DNA of 64,000 nt from Lewinella sp. IMCC34191 (lineage in GTDB: Bacteria; Bacteroidota; Bacteroidia; Chitinophagales; Saprospiraceae). The DNA lies in contig NZ_QNQZ01000006.1 in the NCBI RefSeq assembly GCF_003390935.1, positions 186,001 through 250,000 on the forward strand, read 5' to 3'. Shown piece after piece: positions 55,975 to 64,000 of the stretch. The position numbers were made by a program, and so were the translations under genes. Each line of letters opens with the position of its first letter. Within the stretch, counting starts at the first letter, position 1. Below the pieces are notes generated by a model, which saw only the letters and a program-made list of their open reading frames with translations, did no database searches and was not told the DNA's origin.

Positions 55975-56661
55975 TCACCAGCTGTGGTGCAGACTCACTT
56001 GCAATTGTGCTTTATTCACCGCCACCGATGTCTGCCGCATCCAACCCAATTGCGTCCGCAGCCCGTCGGTGATGCCGTAGCCCAACCCGAGATACAGCCG
56101 GTTGCGGTCGAAGTACTGTACTCGTCTTCCGTCACCGATGTCCAGCTGACCGTTGATGAATAGCTCGTTGTAGAGCGCCAGGTTCAGCACCCCCTTCCCC
56201 ATATCCTTGGCGTTCAGCGGCACGTTGACGAAAAGATTGTACCGGTAGCGGGTTCGCAAATCCTGATCCGCTACCCAGCGCTGCTCGTACCGCAGCCGGT
56301 GGGTCAGCAGAAAGCGGCCCCCGATCCGCTGCGGAAAGAGCGCCTCCTGGTACACGCGGCTTTCACCGGTCGTAGCGTCACTGTCGCCGTACGCCCCGCT
56401 CGTGATATTGGCGTAGCCGAGCGTAAAGGTGATGCCCGCGTCGGTTGGCGTATACGTTACGCCCGAGCGAAGCAGCAACTGCTCGAGGTCCCCCCCGAGG
56501 TTCCAGTTTCGGTACTGGGCATCGCCCTGGATGCCCCACTGACTGTTTCCGAATTTGTGGCTGTAGAAGTACATATACCACGCACCAAGCTTGTCTTCGT
56601 CGACGGATTGCGCGTTCAGCGATACACTAAAAAAAAGCAGGAAATACAGGGAATACTTCAT
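55975..56661 (-). CDS. Outer-membrane beta-barrel-like protein (DUF2490-type)
   Basis: 228 residues from the ATG at 56661, with signal peptide MKYSLYFLLFFSVSLNAQ. Alternating short strands with aromatic ends (WGIQGDAQYRNWNLGGDLEQLLLRSGVTY abbreviated as QWGIQGDAQYRNW, RFLLTHRLRYEQRW, NRLYLGLGYGI) and a terminal Trp after HHS are typical of the DUF2490 barrel family. The G+C-rich motif abuts its start codon. Confidence 0.72.
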   Translation of the reverse strand: MKYSLYFLLFFSVSLNAQSVDEDKLGAWYMYFYSHKFGNSQWGIQGDAQYRNWNLGGDLEQLLLRSGVTYTPTDAGITFTLGYANITSGAYGDSDATTGESRVYQEALFPQRIGGRFLLTHRLRYEQRWVADQDLRTRYRYNLFVNVPLNAKDMGKGVLNLALYNELFINGQLDIGDGRRVQYFDRNRLYLGLGYGITDGLRTQLGWMRQTSVAVNKAQLQVSLHHSW

Positions 56662-56682
56662 AGGGCGGCGGTGCGCAGGTAG
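56662..56682 (+). repeat. G+C-rich dispersed motif, copy H (intergenic)
   Basis: GGGCGGCGGTGCGCAGGTAG next to the start codon of the barrel gene (minus strand), followed on the plus strand by AAACAAATTTCGG. One base differs from the consensus. In the gene's direction the motif is read as CTACCTGCGCACCGCCGCCC. Confidence 0.55.
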
Positions 56683-56724
56683 AAACAAATTTCGGAACGC
56701 GAACAAGATAAAGACCCACTCCCA

Positions 56725-59415
56725 TTACCCCCCGTCAGCCATCCGAATCAACGTCACCTGTCCGCTGAGACCCGAAGGAGAAGGCGGCCAGGAACCCGCA
56801 TCAAAGGGCTGGTAGGTAATGTCCACGAAGTTGATATCGTAAAAGTTTTTCCACTCCGGATGCTCGCGGTCGTAGCGGCGCAGGTAATTGGCCGAGAGGT
56901 TCTGTACCACGATCGTGAGCTCGTTTTCCTCACGGAGCAGATCAGCAGGCACGATCAATTCGTTCGGAAAGGCCCACATCGTACCGACCGACTTCCCGTT
57001 TATTATTGCTTCCGCCGTTTCGTACACTTCATCGATGTGGAGCCGGTACCCACCTGCACCGAGGGCGGCGGCATCCAGGGCAAAGGTCGTCGTATACGTC
57101 GCCTTCCCACTGAAGAAGGCCAGGTCATCGTCCCATTCCGTCCAAGACGTCAGGCTATCGCGGGTGTACGATGCTTGCAGCTCCAAACCGGTAGTGTCGC
57201 GGAAGGTGACCCTCCAGAGACCGCCGATGGCAAAGGTATCGGTCGCCGCTAGGGGGATGGCGGTATCCGCGGACGGGGCGGATATGCCGGTTTCCACCAG
57301 CATGGATTTACCGGGCGGCAGCTCCAGGTAGAAGCTGTCCTGGGTAGCGACGGTTTCCACCACACCGGTCAGGGGGTCGGTCAACCGTACGCGTTGGTAG
57401 TCCCCGGACAAGGAGACGTAGCCCCGGTCAAACCGCCCCGTCAGGTTGGTAAGGAAGTACCGCTTTCCGGATTCCGTAGACTTCCGGATGAAGTCGATGC
57501 CCATCGTCCGAATAGCCTCGTTCGCTATCCCCGCTTCCTCGAGTGCGGCCGCCACGTCCGACACCGCGGTCAATCCGGCTAAGCGACGGGCCGGGATCTT
57601 ACCCCCACCTAAGCCGGGGTACTGCGTAGGCAGGCGATCCTGAAAAATTATGGGCACCCCCTTTCGCCGGAGGGCGAGCAGCCGGTCCAGCGTAGCCGCC
57701 GGAAGATAAGTCGTTGCCGGCACCAGGATGCCGCGGTAGGTATTGGCTCCCCGGAGCGACACGGTCCCTCCCCCGCCGACCGTCAGGGCCTGCAATTGCC
57801 GGTCGGAAAGGTAGTCGAAGGCGTAGCCCCGGGCCAGCAGATCGGCGGCCGTCCGTCCGAAGGGCGTAGCCTCGAACCAGTCCTCGCTGTGGTGGACATC
57901 CAATTGCAGCAGGATATCGTCGTCGGCGGTCGACCAAAGGTCGTGGATAGGAAAGTAGACCAGCAGGTCGTTGTCCGGAGCAGCGGATTGGAGAGCCGAC
58001 TGGCAGCGTTCGATGTAGCTGTTTAACAGGGGCAGTTCATTGTAGAAGTGAGCCGTAGGCCCGAAATTGGTGGAAGCGTAAAACAGCCAGCCGGGGTAGC
58101 CGGCATCCAGGGGCGAGTACGTGGTGCCGTGGTAAAAGACGTGATTCACGCCGCCCACGAACAGCTGGTCGATGTGGGGCTTCACCTGCCGCAGTGACAC
58201 GCGGAAGTGGTTACCTAGCCAGGTACCGGTCTCGGAACTGACGAGTGGTTTCCCGTAGAGGTGCGCCGGCGAGGAAGCAAACTTCGTCATCAGGATACTG
58301 GGCCGGCCAAAGGTTTCCGGCTCGAAATCCGGGTCACACGCGAGTCCGGGAATGCCAAATTCCGCGCAGCCGAAGGATTCCGTCTCCGGGACACTCGCCA
58401 GCGCGTACAGATCCAGGATATTGCCCGGGGAACCGTGCGCCTGGTAGCGGGTCAGCCAGCCATGCTCTTCGCCGTACGCCGTCCAGGTTCTGGCAAAAGC
58501 CTCGTAAAGCAGTTCATCCAGAGTAGCGCGGATATCGTGGAGGAAGGGCCCGCGGTCGCGGTGGTAGGTATCGCTAAGCAGCGGCAGGCTGGCGCGCGGA
58601 TCGTATCCCCGCTGCCGCCGGAATGCCCGGGCGAAGTCCTCCGTCCACTGAGCGCCGTATACTTCGTAACTATCGTGGTAGATAGCCCGTACACCGGGCG
58701 GGGAAGGCATTCGGGCAAACACCGAGTCAAAGTGGGCGAGGTACGTTTCGACGTCGGATCGATCGAAGTAATCGACCACCAGGCCTTCACCACCCGGCGC
58801 GGCGCGTTTGACCTGCTGACTCGTAGGGCGGACACCGAAGATGACGGCACGCCAATCGCCGTCGGGTACGGTCCAGCCCTCGCCACCGGTACGGAGGTAG
58901 GGAGATAGATTGTACTGTCGGCGGCCATCGGTGACGAAGATCGCTTCCACCGCCTGCAGGTCGAGTTCGGAAGCGATGGCTTTTGCATCCGCCCGGAAGG
59001 CATCTCCGCTTACCAGGGCCAGGGTATCGATCACGATGCGCCGGGCACCCTCGTCGGCATCTACCCAGGGGCCGCCGAAGGGCCAGCCGGTGCCGAGGGT
59101 CATATCCACGCCCATATTGAGCTTGTCGGCCTCATCGACCGTATAGACCGCCATCTCCAACCACGATTCGGACAGGAAGGGCAAAAACTGCTCTTCGTAA
59201 CCCTTCGCTCCGTAAATGGGAATGATGTGGACGCCGCCGAGACCGGACTCGGCGAACAGCGTCAGTTGCCGCTTGATCTCCGTTTTATTTACGGCACTGC
59301 CCATCCACCACCAGTACGTCCAGGGGCGGGCGGTGCGGCCGGTCGCCTGGGCATCCAGGCCGGCGGAGAATAAGCAGAGTAAAAGCAGCAGGGCTGGCCA
59401 GGAGCGCACCGTCAT
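56725..59415 (-). CDS. GH106-like alpha-L-rhamnosidase
   Basis: 896 residues with a signal peptide (cut after LDA, ~22). RPWTYWWWMGSAVNKTEIKRQLTLF is the strongly conserved GH106 N-terminus (YWWWMGSAV), followed by GLGGVHIIPIYG, NMGVDMTLGTGWPFGGPWV, and IYHDSYEVYGAQWTEDF; the Glu-containing SSETGTW segment near residue 375 is the likely acid region. The C-terminal beta-domain is GGYRLHIDEVYETAEAIINGKSVG. The enzyme removes terminal alpha-L-rhamnose from pectin or gum-like polymers. Its ATG overlaps the carboxylesterase stop as ATGA at 59412, so the two are an operon. Confidence 0.9.
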   Translation of the reverse strand: MTVRSWPALLLLLCLFSAGLDAQATGRTARPWTYWWWMGSAVNKTEIKRQLTLFAESGLGGVHIIPIYGAKGYEEQFLPFLSESWLEMAVYTVDEADKLNMGVDMTLGTGWPFGGPWVDADEGARRIVIDTLALVSGDAFRADAKAIASELDLQAVEAIFVTDGRRQYNLSPYLRTGGEGWTVPDGDWRAVIFGVRPTSQQVKRAAPGGEGLVVDYFDRSDVETYLAHFDSVFARMPSPPGVRAIYHDSYEVYGAQWTEDFARAFRRQRGYDPRASLPLLSDTYHRDRGPFLHDIRATLDELLYEAFARTWTAYGEEHGWLTRYQAHGSPGNILDLYALASVPETESFGCAEFGIPGLACDPDFEPETFGRPSILMTKFASSPAHLYGKPLVSSETGTWLGNHFRVSLRQVKPHIDQLFVGGVNHVFYHGTTYSPLDAGYPGWLFYASTNFGPTAHFYNELPLLNSYIERCQSALQSAAPDNDLLVYFPIHDLWSTADDDILLQLDVHHSEDWFEATPFGRTAADLLARGYAFDYLSDRQLQALTVGGGGTVSLRGANTYRGILVPATTYLPAATLDRLLALRRKGVPIIFQDRLPTQYPGLGGGKIPARRLAGLTAVSDVAAALEEAGIANEAIRTMGIDFIRKSTESGKRYFLTNLTGRFDRGYVSLSGDYQRVRLTDPLTGVVETVATQDSFYLELPPGKSMLVETGISAPSADTAIPLAATDTFAIGGLWRVTFRDTTGLELQASYTRDSLTSWTEWDDDLAFFSGKATYTTTFALDAAALGAGGYRLHIDEVYETAEAIINGKSVGTMWAFPNELIVPADLLREENELTIVVQNLSANYLRRYDREHPEWKNFYDINFVDITYQPFDAGSWPPSPSGLSGQVTLIRMADGG

Positions 59416-60962
59416 TTTTGTAATCCTTGTAGGTAAAGCTGAAAATCAAGTCGGTCGGCATCGGGTAACACGGTCGCTTGCAAGCGGTCACCCAGTATCA
59501 TCATCTCCTTTTGCGCCGCGGAGTAAACCGGCCAGCGGGGCATGCCCACCGCGTTCGGGTTCCCGTGCTTCACGAAGTTGACCCAGTAGGTGAGCATGCT
59601 GCGGGAAAGTTCATAATCGACTGACGTCCACGGGCGGTCCGATTGATCCAGGTTACCGTAAGCGTAGGGAACTTCGCCGGTATGAAAGGCGCCGTAGTCC
59701 CCGTACTTCCCTTCGCCGGGTACCCGGCGCGTAAAGCGATATAGATAGACGGGGCGGGCGGCGTAGCCCGCGTGCAGATTGGCCCAGGTATAATTCTGTA
59801 TACCGAAGAGCGCATCACGCGCCGCGTCCTGCTGCGAGCGCCGGGCAATGCTGTCGTTGGTGGCCGGGTAGTACGTCAGGTAATTTTCCGCTTGCTCCCC
59901 ATAACGTTCCTCCACCTGGCTACGGTAGGTCTGCGCGTCGCTTATCCCGCTGGGCCCCAACCCCTCGTTCTCATTCCAGCCCGTGAGCAGGTTCACGCTG
60001 CGTCCGCGTTCGCTACCGAGCAGTTCGGCCACCGGCAGGGGGAGTACGTAGCCGTCAACGATCGGGCGGGGTTGGGGTACGGGCGCAGCCAGAATCGTCG
60101 CGGCGTCGAGTTTCCTTAGTTCCGCCAGGCTCCGGACGCCAAGCGTATCGGCGAAGTGCCGGCCGGCCTCCTCGGCGGCGGCCAGATCGAGTGTCTCCCA
60201 GGTGATGAGGGCTCCGCTTTCCGCGATCGCGCGCTGGAACAGGCCCTCCGCCAGCGGAGACGCCACGAGCGCGCTGACACTGCCCGCCCCGGCCGACTGC
60301 CCGGCAATGGTGATGCGATCCGGGTCGCCGCCGAATGCGGCGATGTTGTCCCGCACCCAATGCAGCGCAGCGATCTGGTCCAGCAGTCCGTAATTCCCCG
60401 AGCTACCGTAGGCGGCCTCGGCGCTCAGTTCCGGATGAGCCAGGAATCCGAAGGGGCCTACCCGGTAGTTGATGCTGACGAAGACGACGCCCTCCCGCGC
60501 CATGGCCTCGCCGTCGTAGACGGGCACGGCGCTGCCCCCGCTATTGAATCCACCACCGTAAATCCATACGAGCACGGGTTGCTGCTCCGCCCGCGCCTCC
60601 GCCCATACGTTCAGGTAGAGGCAGTCTTCGCTGATGGGCTCCTTGGGGATGATGAATTCCTCACTCCACATGCTGAAGGGAGCGGGCGATCGCTGTACCG
60701 GACTGGCGGCGAAAGTGGTACAGATCTTGGTGCCGGTCCAGGCTTCCGGGGGCTGGGGCGCGCGCCACCGCAGGCTGTCTACGGGAGGGCGGGCGAAGGG
60801 GATTCCTCGATAAATATGGACGATTTCGTCCGCCGTAGTCTCTCCGACTACCCGGCCGAAGTGGGTTTCGGCCGCCGGCTGAGCAAATAAGGTCAGGGAA
60901 ACCACCCACAATATGGCGGGGAGGAAACAGGCGCGAAAACGGCCTAACGGACACTTGTGCAT
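59412..60962 (-). CDS. Secreted type B carboxylesterase
   Basis: 516 residues from the ATG at 60962, with a signal peptide (cut after LFA, ~27). Alpha/beta hydrolase of the carboxylesterase type B family: EDCLYLNVW, IYGGGFNSGG (oxyanion), ITIAGQSAGAGSVSAL (Ser nucleophile), LTGWNENEGLG (acid region) and GAFHTGEVPYAYG (His). Substrate may be acyl esters on the rhamnose-rich polymer attacked by the coupled GH106. Upstream gene of the pair. Confidence 0.9.
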   Translation of the reverse strand: MHKCPLGRFRACFLPAILWVVSLTLFAQPAAETHFGRVVGETTADEIVHIYRGIPFARPPVDSLRWRAPQPPEAWTGTKICTTFAASPVQRSPAPFSMWSEEFIIPKEPISEDCLYLNVWAEARAEQQPVLVWIYGGGFNSGGSAVPVYDGEAMAREGVVFVSINYRVGPFGFLAHPELSAEAAYGSSGNYGLLDQIAALHWVRDNIAAFGGDPDRITIAGQSAGAGSVSALVASPLAEGLFQRAIAESGALITWETLDLAAAEEAGRHFADTLGVRSLAELRKLDAATILAAPVPQPRPIVDGYVLPLPVAELLGSERGRSVNLLTGWNENEGLGPSGISDAQTYRSQVEERYGEQAENYLTYYPATNDSIARRSQQDAARDALFGIQNYTWANLHAGYAARPVYLYRFTRRVPGEGKYGDYGAFHTGEVPYAYGNLDQSDRPWTSVDYELSRSMLTYWVNFVKHGNPNAVGMPRWPVYSAAQKEMMILGDRLQATVLPDADRLDFQLYLQGLQK

Positions 60963-61036
60963 GATCAACGGGCTTTGCCCGCTAACCTAACCATATTTCC
61001 CGATTGCCCCGCGGAGACTCCCTGGCCGGGCTTAGT

Positions 61037-62353
61037 TTAGTCGAATTTCACTACGAATTTCTTCGTCCAGGAAGGTACGTCGGAACCATTTTCGTAGATA
61101 ATGATGCGCGTGGTATCCGTCGGTTGATCGGGGTTCGGGTTCACGTAGCCGGTGGAGTCCGGGGGGTTGACGATGGGACCATCCCGTTCCTGGCCGTGCC
61201 AACGATCGCTTAGATTTAATCGCATTTCCATATCAGCAATCGCCTTCCCTTCAGCAGTATACTCAGCCGACCAAGTGGCCCGATCAAAGCTAATTTGTTT
61301 CCACTCTTTGCTTTGGATACCTATGAGAGACCAGTTCGGTCCGCTGATGCGCACCCGCACGGTCGTGGACATCGGGAGCTCCGCGCGAACGGAGTATGCC
61401 CCCGACCCAAACTCCATGACACCGGGTTGAAGAGCGTTGGGTCCGTATTCACCCTGGGCGGGATAGGCGATCGTGTCGGTATGCACGAAATCGGTGTTCT
61501 CCAGAAAGTGCTCTACGTGGGCTTCAAAATCGCCGACGGTGGCTTCGAGCCCGAGCTCATCCAGGCGCTCTTCCAGGTGCTGACGCACGGCCGGCAGGTC
61601 GAGGGCTACGGCGTTATTCACCAGGGTACTGCCCAGGCGGTCGCTGTTCAGCACCCCGTCTTCCCGTAAGTCCGTGCTCAGGTTGGCCACTAACTCCGAA
61701 AGGTCGGCTACGCTCTGGTATCCCTGCAGGATGACGGACATGGCCAGCAGCCGGGCGTTTTCGTCTCCCCCCTTGGTGATGTCCAGCAACTCGGATTTGG
61801 CCACGCCATCGTTGGTCATTTCGAAGATGTCCATAATCTCCCGCTGGGCCTGCAGCTTGGCCAGGCCGAACTTGCCGCCGCGGGAGACGAGGTAATCCAC
61901 CCGGGCCCGTTCCAGGGTAGTGAGCAGATTCACGTTGAGCGATGCGTAGTCCTCCAGATTACTGAGGGCGTAGAGGGTAAGCTGGGCGGCGGAGTTTTCG
62001 CCGGTCACTTCGTTGTAGTAAAAGCCGTCCGCCTTCAGCTGCACGTAGGGTGATACGAGTTCGACGTTGCGGACCTCAAAGGTGCCCCGGTTGTCGACGA
62101 TCTGGGTCTGAAAGTTTTTGCCGGTCGGGGCCAGCTGGCCGTCCAGCTCGACGAGTTGGATGGAGGTGCCGTTCAGATACGGCCCCTTCTGGACGTAGCC
62201 GCCGACCCGATCGTAGCGGATGGTATCGACTGCTGGTTCCGGGTTCGGTTCGGGTTCGGGTTCAACCACGACGGCGGGTTCAATGACTTCCTTTTCGCAG
62301 GAGATTGCGACGAGCAGCAGCAGAAGCACGCCGAAGTAGGAAAGAATACGCAT
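61037..62353 (-). CDS. Surface lipoprotein of unknown function
   Basis: 438 residues from the ATG at 62353; a TTG at 62374 is less likely. N-terminal lipoprotein signal with lipobox AISC (near residue 19), then a Pro/Glu-rich linker (EPEPEPNPEP). The core begins VGGYVQKGPYLNGTSIQLVELD, a motif seen in hypothetical lipoproteins of several phyla, followed by helical and beta-rich parts. A stretch near the C-terminus (WSLIGIQSKEWKQISF) looks beta-sandwich-like. Function not known. Confidence 0.65.
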   Translation of the reverse strand: MRILSYFGVLLLLLVAISCEKEVIEPAVVVEPEPEPNPEPAVDTIRYDRVGGYVQKGPYLNGTSIQLVELDGQLAPTGKNFQTQIVDNRGTFEVRNVELVSPYVQLKADGFYYNEVTGENSAAQLTLYALSNLEDYASLNVNLLTTLERARVDYLVSRGGKFGLAKLQAQREIMDIFEMTNDGVAKSELLDITKGGDENARLLAMSVILQGYQSVADLSELVANLSTDLREDGVLNSDRLGSTLVNNAVALDLPAVRQHLEERLDELGLEATVGDFEAHVEHFLENTDFVHTDTIAYPAQGEYGPNALQPGVMEFGSGAYSVRAELPMSTTVRVRISGPNWSLIGIQSKEWKQISFDRATWSAEYTAEGKAIADMEMRLNLSDRWHGQERDGPIVNPPDSTGYVNPNPDQPTDTTRIIIYENGSDVPSWTKKFVVKFD

Positions 62354-62482
62354 GAATAGGCTTGGGTTAGGCAAAATGACGGGATGGCTTCCCCCGCTAT
62401 AGCGAGTATGAAGGATCCGATGGTCATACCAGCAACGTTGCCGCGGACGGGCACATTACCTTTCCGGCGGAACTTAAGGCAC

Positions 62483-62512
62483 TTTACCTGCGCCCCGCCG
62501 CCGCTATGTTCC
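62483..62512 (+). promoter_or_regulatory. Promoter of the GH43-like gene with the G+C-rich motif as spacer (copy I)
   Basis: TTTA (62483-62486), the 18-base spacer CCTGCGCCCCGCCGCCGC (62487-62504) and TATGTTCC (62505-62512), a partial TAnnTTTG box. The predicted start is ~25 bases before the ATG at 62543. The layout is the same as at 34515-34544, on the opposite strand. Confidence 0.55.
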
Positions 62513-62542
62513 GTATGTTGCCGGGCCCTATTCCCGCTTACT

Positions 62543-63475
62543 ATGCGCCTGCTTCTTCTACTGCTCGTTTTCGGTCTTTTCGTTACCAGCCTGTCCGCCC
62601 AGGACGACGTCTACGTGTTCTCCTATTTCCAGGGTAACGGCGAGGACGGGCTGCATTTAGCCTACAGCGAAGACGGGCTGAACTGGACGCCGATCAACGG
62701 CAACCGACCCGTCCTTACGCCCTACGTCGGAGAGGACAAACTGATGCGGGACCCGTGCATCATTCGCGGGGGCGACGGCGAGTTTCATATGGTATGGACC
62801 GTCAGCTGGCACGAGCGCGGCATCGGCTACGCCCACTCCCCCGACCTGATCCACTGGTCCGACCAACGCTTCCTGCCGGTGATGGAGCACGAGCCCGAAG
62901 CGCAGAACAGCTGGGCGCCTGAAATCACCTACGATAAGGCCACCCAGAAATACATGATCTACTGGGCCACGACCATCCCGGGGCGCTACCCCGAGACGGA
63001 CAGCAGCGGCGATAATGGCCTCAACCACCGGATGTACTATACGCTTACCGCAGACTTTTGGGAATTCACACCCACGGAGGTCCTCTACGATCACGGCTTC
63101 AATGTAATCGACGCTACGATCCAGCCGACCGCGGACGGCTACGTGATGTTTCTGAAGGACGAAACCAAGCACCCGGCAGCGGAGAAGAACATCCGCATCG
63201 CTACGGCAGACCGGCTACCGGGGCCTTACACACCGGCCGGGGATCCCATTACCGGGCACTGGGTAGAGGGGCCGACCGTCACTAAGGTCGACGGCGCCTG
63301 GACGGTCTACTTCGATCGCTATACCGACCACGAGATGGGCGCCGTGCAGTCCACGGACCTGGAAAGCTGGACCGATATGTCGGAGCAACTGAGCTTCCCG
63401 GAGGGAACGCGGCACGGGACGGTGTTTCGAATTTCGAAGGATGAATTGTCCCGACTGCTGAAGGCTTTCCCTTAG
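62543..63475 (+). CDS. Secreted GH43-like five-bladed propeller glycosidase
   Basis: 310 residues from the ATG at 62543, with a signal peptide (cut after LSA, ~20). The propeller begins with YVFSYFQGNGEDGLHLAYSEDGLNW and LMRDPCIIRGGDGEFHMVWT, giving the base Asp in MRDPCI; SWAPEITYD supplies the second acidic residue, and HWVEGPTVTKVDG the general-acid Glu, matching the GH43/GH117-type triad. Likely an arabinosidase- or galactosidase-like activity on side chains. Tail-to-tail with a small minus-strand gene. Confidence 0.82.
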   Translation: MRLLLLLLVFGLFVTSLSAQDDVYVFSYFQGNGEDGLHLAYSEDGLNWTPINGNRPVLTPYVGEDKLMRDPCIIRGGDGEFHMVWTVSWHERGIGYAHSPDLIHWSDQRFLPVMEHEPEAQNSWAPEITYDKATQKYMIYWATTIPGRYPETDSSGDNGLNHRMYYTLTADFWEFTPTEVLYDHGFNVIDATIQPTADGYVMFLKDETKHPAAEKNIRIATADRLPGPYTPAGDPITGHWVEGPTVTKVDGAWTVYFDRYTDHEMGAVQSTDLESWTDMSEQLSFPEGTRHGTVFRISKDELSRLLKAFP

Positions 63476-63486
63476 CGGGGTAACAT

Positions 63487-63651
63487 TTATACCCGGCGGC
63501 AAGACGTCCGGCGCCGGACGGTATAAGCATACGCTACGAGGAAAGTGGCGGCCAGGTAAGGATAACCGGCCCAGTCACCGAGAAAGTAGGCCGAGGTGAG
63601 TATGAGGGCGGCGAAGGCCAGTGCCTGGGGCATAGTAAGTTGACGCATCAT
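63487..63651 (-). CDS. Small membrane protein
   Basis: About 54 residues from the ATG at 63651 (or 53 from 63648). One or two hydrophobic segments (PQALAFAALILTSAYFLG, YPYLAATFLVAYAYTV) and a basic tail RRRTSCRR. It lies downstream of the AtuA-family gene on the same strand. No family recognised. Confidence 0.5.
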   Translation of the reverse strand: MMRQLTMPQALAFAALILTSAYFLGDWAGYPYLAATFLVAYAYTVRRRTSCRRV

Positions 63652-63737
63652 ATCGTTTTGGCCGAAGCTAGCAGCGTCCGTCTGGATCACGGAGCTTCTT
63701 CGACCAGGCTATGGCTGCCTTCTACGAATGGCATGCT

Positions 63738-64000
63738 CTACCCTGTTCCGTCGCCTGCTATCTCCATATCCAGCAACACGCCACTCATACATTTGCCGTG
63801 GGTGTCCGCGGTCAGGGAGGTCGTCACGCCCCCCTGTAGCGCGCCCTCGCACACGAAGAGCAGGGCGTGGATATTGGGCATTTCGTAGCGCCGAATTTCA
63901 CCGTGAACGCTGTTGCTGAGGTGGGCAGCCACTCGATCGACGGATGCCTCCCGGCTTATCCATTCGTAGTCCGCCGAATCGAAGGGGATCAGGCTGAGCG
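63738..64000 (-). CDS. AtuA-family protein, C-terminal part (5' end outside the window)
   Basis: The last ~87 residues are visible; the frame is open to the window edge. RYEMPNIHALLFVCEGALQGG and DTHGKCMSGVLLDMEI match the C-terminal ferredoxin-fold domain of AtuA/DUF1446 proteins, linked with acyclic terpene or related acyl-CoA metabolism. The catalytic N-terminal part is not in the window. Confidence 0.72.
   Translation of the reverse strand, partial: LSLIPFDSADYEWISREASVDRVAAHLSNSVHGEIRRYEMPNIHALLFVCEGALQGGVTTSLTADTHGKCMSGVLLDMEIAGDGTG

Overview
The window looks like chromosomal DNA from a G+C-rich member of the Bacteroidota, most likely a Saprospiria/Lewinella-type marine or soil polysaccharide degrader. 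This is inferred from three things: a type IX secretion (T9SS) C-terminal sorting domain, -7 promoter boxes of the Bacteroidota form TAnnTTTG, and the gene order rplM-rpsI-rpsB-tsf. No rRNA, tRNA, CRISPR array, phage or intact insertion sequence was seen.

Layout. 0-5 kb: the 3' part of a sialate-O-acetylesterase/GH97 fusion, a HAD-like phosphatase and an orphan gene of lower G+C. 5-25.4 kb: three very large same-strand genes for secreted modular proteins. The first two start with cohesin-like domains, the last two end in paired-loop dockerin-type domains, and the first ends in a T9SS sorting domain. Together they read as a possible surface-anchored, enzyme-free cohesin/dockerin scaffold, the most interesting feature of the window. 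25.4-26.4 kb: an AT-richer stretch without a convincing gene. 26.4-31 kb: a Tiki/EreA-like lipoprotein, a CE15 glucuronoyl esterase and a GH78 rhamnosidase split by a frameshift. 31-38.6 kb: twin SRPBCC proteins, an MpaB-type oxygenase, a glutathione peroxidase-OhrR pair, a VOC protein, a Crp-type regulator, a haloalkane-dehalogenase-like/haloacid-dehalogenase-like pair, and a divergent HxlR/QorB pair with a well-placed operator. 38.7-47.3 kb: a pectinesterase-like beta-helix protein, small secreted proteins, pdeM, a prenyl synthase, a glycosyltransferase and a PLP enzyme. 47.4-50.1 kb: the ribosomal/EF-Ts operon. 50.2-56.7 kb: an MscS channel, two paralogous GAF histidine kinases, an exported Dps-like protein and membrane proteins. 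56.7-64 kb: a GH106 rhamnosidase coupled to a carboxylesterase, a lipoprotein, a GH43-like enzyme and the tail of an AtuA-family gene.

Functionally, the GH97, CE15, GH78, GH106, GH43-like, pectinesterase-like and carboxylesterase genes point to breakdown of rhamnose- and uronate-containing plant or algal polymers, although no SusC/SusD pair lies in the window. The giant scaffold-like proteins carry several carbohydrate-binding-like modules (CBM-like, malectin) and could hold cells or enzymes at such substrates. A second theme is redox and electrophile defence (peroxidase, OhrR, HxlR/QorB, Dps, VOC).

A G+C-rich 17-19 base motif (CCTGCGCCCCGCCGCC and its complement) recurs in at least six intergenic regions, twice exactly as the spacer of a predicted promoter. 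Several intergenic regions also carry compact hairpin or heptamer repeats. All domain names are from my own recognition of the protein sequences; no database search was run.
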